From Nostocales cyanobacterium HT-58-2 (GTDB taxonomy: Bacteria; Cyanobacteriota; Cyanobacteriia; Cyanobacteriales; Nostocaceae), in assembly GCA_002163975.1 (NCBI GenBank), contig CP019636.1, positions 7,710,942-7,774,941 of the forward strand: DNA of 64,000 nucleotides, read 5' to 3'. Under the pieces are notes generated by a model. The model was not told the DNA's origin. It searched no databases and saw nothing but the letters and a program-made list of their open reading frames with translations. Each line of letters begins with the position of its first letter. The stretch's first letter is position 1. Both the position numbers and the translations under genes were made by a program. This document shows positions 60,629 through 64,000 of the stretch, piece after piece.

Positions 60629-62365
60629 ATGGAAACTTCTACTACTATAGAAAGTAGTAGTCTGTCTCAAATCAATGACGACAGCAATTCTTTAAGCAGC
60701 AGCATTTCTTTTAGTGGTGGGAGTGACAATTCCTCTGCTGAAGCCAAAAGTAACCAGAGCACCAGTCTAGGTAATGTCATTATTGGTAACGGTCAATGGA
60801 TCATCGGTGAAGACAACACACCGGAGCAGTTCTCCTCACTAATAACAGATTTTGTTACCCGTAAGCTTGACTCCGTCATCTCCAAATTGCGAATGAGATT
60901 ACCTTTGAGTAATGCTGGCAACCCAAGCGAAAATGGTAATCCGTTTGCTGATAGTCGCAACCCTTTTGGTGCAGGCAATATGCCTGATTTACCAGCCTTA
61001 GATAGCTCAAAATCTGTCTCTGGTGAAAACTTTCCCAATGGAGTTGTCAACCCGATCGCCACTGGTGACAATCAAGCTGGGGACAGTGAGCATTCGTTTG
61101 CCGATGTTGATCTGGCGATCGTCACTGGTGACAATCAAGCTGGGGACAGTGAGCATTCGTTTGCCGATGTTGATCTGGCGATCGCCAATGGAGAAAACCC
61201 CATTGCTGATAGTAGCAACCCATTTCCTGGTGGAGATAACCCGTTTTCTGGTGCTGATAATACGCCTGAGCAATCATCCTTTGATATCTCCAAGATTGCC
61301 TTGGGTAACAATAATGGCACTGATGTTAGCGGCACTGATGTTAGCGGTGAAGGCAGTACACCTCAGATCCCAGAGGTCTTAAAGAGTGTTCAAGATAATA
61401 TTTTAAGCATCACATCTTCTGTAGAAGACCTATTCGCCAATGGTAACACTACACCTTTGCAGAATCCCTCTGAGCTGTTGAGGCTCTTCCGGGCTGATAT
61501 GTACAGCTTTAATCAGGGTGTAAATACTGTTACCAAACTTGATAGTGACGACTCATCTGCTAATGTTACCAATCTGTTTGTCAGCCTGTTTGCTGGTAGT
61601 GACTCGTCTGCTAGTGGTAGCAACCCGTTTGGGAACTTGCTTGATGGTAATCAGGGGCAAATCCCCTTTGATATCATAACCGTTGCTCTTGAGGGCATCT
61701 TACCTTTCACTGGCTCTGACAACGTGTTTACGACTCCAGATGGTGAAATACCAATCGGTTATGGCAACCACGACTTTGGTAATGGCAACGTAGCTATTGG
61801 TAATGCAAACTGGAACTACGGAAACTTCAACGCAAGCATTGGAAATGGTAACTGGCATTGGGACTTCAATAAGGACAATGCAACTATTGGAAATGGTAAC
61901 TGGCATCTAGACTTTAGTGAGAACAATAGAACTGTAGGTAATGGCAACTGGTACTGGGAGTCAACCAGTGACAACAAAACCCTTGGCAATGGTAACTGGC
62001 ACTTTGGAAATAACAACACAACCATTGGTAATGGTAACTGGGACTTCGGTAGTAATAACACAATTATTGGTAATGGCAACTGGGTTTTCACCAGCAACAG
62101 CATAGTTATTGGTAATGGCAATTGGTCTGTCATTATTGACAAATCAAGCAATGTTGCTAGTGATTTTCACGGGTTACTGGATAATTTGGAGTTGTCAATA
62201 GGAACGAAGGATGCTGCTGACAATTTGGTAAATTCCCTTTTAGGTAAATTCGGGGATGCTTTCCAACCATTGACAGGCGATTTTGACGAATCTACGCTTA
62301 AGACGTATAATCAACTACTATACTCTGACAGCAATAGCACGACAGCTGCACTTCCCTCAGCGTAA
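60629..62365 (+). CDS. Large Asn/Ser-rich protein with GNGNW repeat (solenoid-like)
   Basis: This 578-residue protein of unknown function starts METSTTIESSSLSQ. A first GNGQW copy appears near residue 53 (VIIGNGQWIIGED). A 21-residue unit (TGDNQAGDSEHSFADVDLAI) is then tandemly duplicated. The region about 375-510 has eight copies of (I/V/L)GN(G/A)NW at 14-16-residue spacing (such as IGNGNWHWDFNKDNAT and IGNGNWDFGSNNTI), which would suit a beta-solenoid. No signal peptide or transmembrane segment is seen. Like the upstream protein it has NPFADS/NPF-type motifs (SRNPFGAG, SNPFPGGDNPFSGAD), so the two may be related partners. The family is not recognised. Confidence 0.78.
   Translation: METSTTIESSSLSQINDDSNSLSSSISFSGGSDNSSAEAKSNQSTSLGNVIIGNGQWIIGEDNTPEQFSSLITDFVTRKLDSVISKLRMRLPLSNAGNPSENGNPFADSRNPFGAGNMPDLPALDSSKSVSGENFPNGVVNPIATGDNQAGDSEHSFADVDLAIVTGDNQAGDSEHSFADVDLAIANGENPIADSSNPFPGGDNPFSGADNTPEQSSFDISKIALGNNNGTDVSGTDVSGEGSTPQIPEVLKSVQDNILSITSSVEDLFANGNTTPLQNPSELLRLFRADMYSFNQGVNTVTKLDSDDSSANVTNLFVSLFAGSDSSASGSNPFGNLLDGNQGQIPFDIITVALEGILPFTGSDNVFTTPDGEIPIGYGNHDFGNGNVAIGNANWNYGNFNASIGNGNWHWDFNKDNATIGNGNWHLDFSENNRTVGNGNWYWESTSDNKTLGNGNWHFGNNNTTIGNGNWDFGSNNTIIGNGNWVFTSNSIVIGNGNWSVIIDKSSNVASDFHGLLDNLELSIGTKDAADNLVNSLLGKFGDAFQPLTGDFDESTLKTYNQLLYSDSNSTTAALPSA
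61061..61186 (+). repeat. 63-bp tandem duplication within the GNGNW-repeat gene
   Basis: Two nearly identical 63-bp copies (61061-61123 and 61124-61186), beginning actggtgacaatcaagctgg and ending at a gcgatcg site, code for a repeated 21-residue unit. They are a recent in-frame duplication. Confidence 0.9.
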
Positions 62366-62373
62366 AAAAATGA

Positions 62374-62541
62374 TTAGGGGGTAGGCCGCAGCGAGTGGGG
62401 CAGGTACTTGGTTAACCAAGTCTGAATAAGATCAATCACACAATTCATGTGATCAAGGAAACTGTGGTTTGCCCCGTGAATGACTTCGAGACGTGATCGC
62501 TCTGGCAGATAGCGCAGTCCTTGGCGTGATGCTCCCAACCC
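62374..62541 (-). pseudogene. Decayed tail of an alpha/beta-hydrolase gene
   Basis: On the minus strand a startless frame reads LRYLPERSRLEVIHGANHSF, then LDHMNCVIDLIQTWL and a stop at 62374. It looks like the C-terminal end of an alpha/beta hydrolase with the catalytic His in GANHSF. No start or upstream catalytic Ser/Asp part remains (an in-frame stop lies just upstream, about 62545), so it is a remnant facing the glgP promoter region. Confidence 0.65.
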
Positions 62542-62850
62542 TTAATACACCTAGTTCCTGTAGTAGCTGTTGAACAAAATATAAAGATATGTAAATTTAG
62601 TACTAATATTTTAGTAAATTCGCGGAGACCATATATCAAAATAATCAAATTTGACTGTATCGGAAGATAAGGCGAAGAATGAAGCCCAAACTTTGAAATA
62701 CCTATGGTGTCAACTGTGGCAAAAAAACTGAGAAAGCTTTTGAAAACTTAACAATGTTATCGTAACTTTACAAACATAGTATAAAGAATTGGCAACATAA
62801 AGAAAATACAGTCAACAATAGCCATAACTAAAGCTAGAGTTTCGCTACCT
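62542..62850. other. About 310-bp spacer before the glucan phosphorylase gene
   Basis: AT-rich, no further gene seen. It must hold the promoter of the gene at 62851. No consensus could be picked with confidence. Confidence 0.5.
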
Positions 62851-64000
62851 ATGCAGCCAATTCGCACTTTTAACGTCTCTCCTTCACTACCACAGCGACT
62901 TGAGCCGCTGCGGAAATTAGCATATAACCTGCACTGGGATTGGAACGTTGAGACAAAAGATTTATTCCGGCGCTTAGATCCTGACTTATGGGAATCTAGC
63001 CGTCACAACCCGGTTTTGATGCTTGGTACTATTAGCCAAGCACGTCTGTTGGAAGTTGTGGAAGATGAAGGCTTCCTGGCACAAATGGACCGAGCTGCTC
63101 GTCAGTTAGAAGATTATTTTCACGAGCGGACTTGGTATCAAAAACAGAGAACTGGTCATTTGTCTGATGGCAAAGCACAAGAATGCTACGCCTATTTTTC
63201 GGCTGAATTTGGGTTAGTGGATTGTTTGCCTATCTATTCTGGAGGTTTGGGAGTTCTTGCTGGAGATCACCTCAAATCTGCCAGTGATTTAGGTCTACCT
63301 TTGGTTGGTGTAGGCTTACTCTACCAACAAGGTTATTTCGCTCAGTATCTTAATGCTGATGGTTGGCAGCAAGAACGCTATCCAATCAACGACTTTTACA
63401 ATATGCCCATACACCTGGAACGCAATCCTGATGGTTCAGAACTGCGGATTGCGGTGGATTATCCAGGACGGACTGTCTATGCTAGGGTTTGGCGCGTACA
63501 AGTGGGAACAGTACCCTTGTATATGCTAGACACTAATATTGAACCTAATAACCCTTACGACCACGACATTACAGACCAGCTTTACGGTGGCGACATCGAT
63601 ATGCGTATCCACCAGGAAATTATGCTGGGTATCGGTGGTGTACGAATGCTCAAAGCCCTTGGGTATAATGTAACTGCGTATCACATGAATGAAGGTCACG
63701 CAGCTTTCTCTGCTTTAGAGCGTATTCGCATCCTAATTCAGGAACAAGGGCTGAATTATCCGGAAGCGAAGCAGGTGGTAGCCTCTAGTAATATCTTTAC
63801 GACTCACACACCAGTTCCTGCAGGAATAGATTTGTTCCCACCAGACAAAGTTTTGCACTATCTGGGATACTATGCTGATGTCTTTGGTCTGAATAAAGAC
63901 CAATTTTTAGCCTTGGGGCGCGAAAATACTGGTGATTTGTCTGCACCTTTTAGTATGGCGGTATTGGCACTGAAAATGGCAACATTCTCTAATGGTGTGG
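62851..64000 (+). CDS. glgP: Alpha-glucan (glycogen) phosphorylase, GT35 family, N-terminal part
   Basis: This open frame runs from the ATG at 62851 past the window end, so only the first 383 codons are seen. It begins MQPIRTFNVSPSLPQRLEPL and has AYFSAEFGLVDCLPIYSGGL, GVGLLYQQGYFAQYLNADGW and YHMNEGHAAFSALERI, typical of the shorter alpha-glucan phosphorylases (Thermus/archaeal type). The enzyme releases glucose 1-phosphate from glycogen with phosphate, using PLP (the Lys lies beyond the window). It is a housekeeping gene unrelated to the scytonemin block. The ATG is the only good start. Confidence 0.9.
   Translation, partial: MQPIRTFNVSPSLPQRLEPLRKLAYNLHWDWNVETKDLFRRLDPDLWESSRHNPVLMLGTISQARLLEVVEDEGFLAQMDRAARQLEDYFHERTWYQKQRTGHLSDGKAQECYAYFSAEFGLVDCLPIYSGGLGVLAGDHLKSASDLGLPLVGVGLLYQQGYFAQYLNADGWQQERYPINDFYNMPIHLERNPDGSELRIAVDYPGRTVYARVWRVQVGTVPLYMLDTNIEPNNPYDHDITDQLYGGDIDMRIHQEIMLGIGGVRMLKALGYNVTAYHMNEGHAAFSALERIRILIQEQGLNYPEAKQVVASSNIFTTHTPVPAGIDLFPPDKVLHYLGYYADVFGLNKDQFLALGRENTGDLSAPFSMAVLALKMATFSNGV

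Noticed and set aside
1..64000. tRNA, rRNA or intact insertion sequences
   Set aside because: No tRNA cloverleaf arms, rRNA signatures or transposase frames were recognised by eye. A dedicated search was not possible here.

Overview
The window looks like chromosome from a filamentous, probably heterocyst-forming cyanobacterium of the Nostoc/Scytonema/Tolypothrix kind. The main reason is a complete scytonemin (UV-sunscreen) locus. Supporting signs are HIP1-type GCGATCGC octamers, PEP-CTERM proteins, a fused ModBC transporter, and many cyanobacterial intergenic hairpin and heptamer repeats. No rRNA, tRNA, CRISPR array or intact insertion sequence was recognised.

Region 1 (1-12.9 kb, mostly + strand) is a sulfonate and organosulfur acquisition island. 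It holds SsuB (ATPase), SsuC (permease), SsuD (monooxygenase), a TauD-type dioxygenase, an SfnB-like flavin monooxygenase, a nitroreductase, an SDR and a methyltransferase. It also holds three complete SsuA-like binding proteins, one SsuA cut by the left edge, and the debris of another. One transporter seems to be served by several binding proteins and oxidative desulfonation enzymes. Region 2 (12.9-17.3 kb) has dense repeats and a two-gene minus-strand unit of STAND/AAA-type ATPases. One of these is split in two by an apparent frameshift inside a 12-bp repeat tract. Region 3 (17.5-24.6 kb) has a Thr/Pro repeat secreted protein, a Mop-type molybdate-binding protein, a GlsB/YeaQ membrane protein, modBC and modA, and two tandem hexapeptide acyltransferases.

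Region 4 (25.9-57.9 kb) is the scytonemin locus. On the minus strand lie an AraC-type response regulator and a PAS histidine kinase. A 1.2-kb spacer separates them from a long + strand series: scyA-scyB-scyC-scyD-scyE-scyF, eboA-eboB-eboC, a WcaI-like glycosyltransferase, tyrA, eboD-eboE-eboF, an OmdA/YdeI-family gene, then trpE(G)-trpC-trpA-trpB-trpD and a DAHP synthase gene. The aroG/trp/tyrA genes make tryptophan and the tyrosine-side precursor. ScyB oxidises tryptophan, ScyA couples the two precursors, and ScyC cyclises the product. The Ebo proteins are needed to get the monomer to the periplasm, where ScyE and related beta-propeller proteins are thought to act. The tyrP and dsbA genes reported in the Nostoc punctiforme cluster are not seen here.

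Region 5 (58.6-62.4 kb), directly after the DAHP synthase gene, encodes two large low-complexity repeat proteins. One has Gly-Phe/NPFSGG repeats and the other a GNGNW solenoid-like repeat. I do not recognise a family for either, and they are the best candidates for something undescribed. The window ends in a glgP-type alpha-glucan phosphorylase gene, preceded by a decayed alpha/beta-hydrolase tail.
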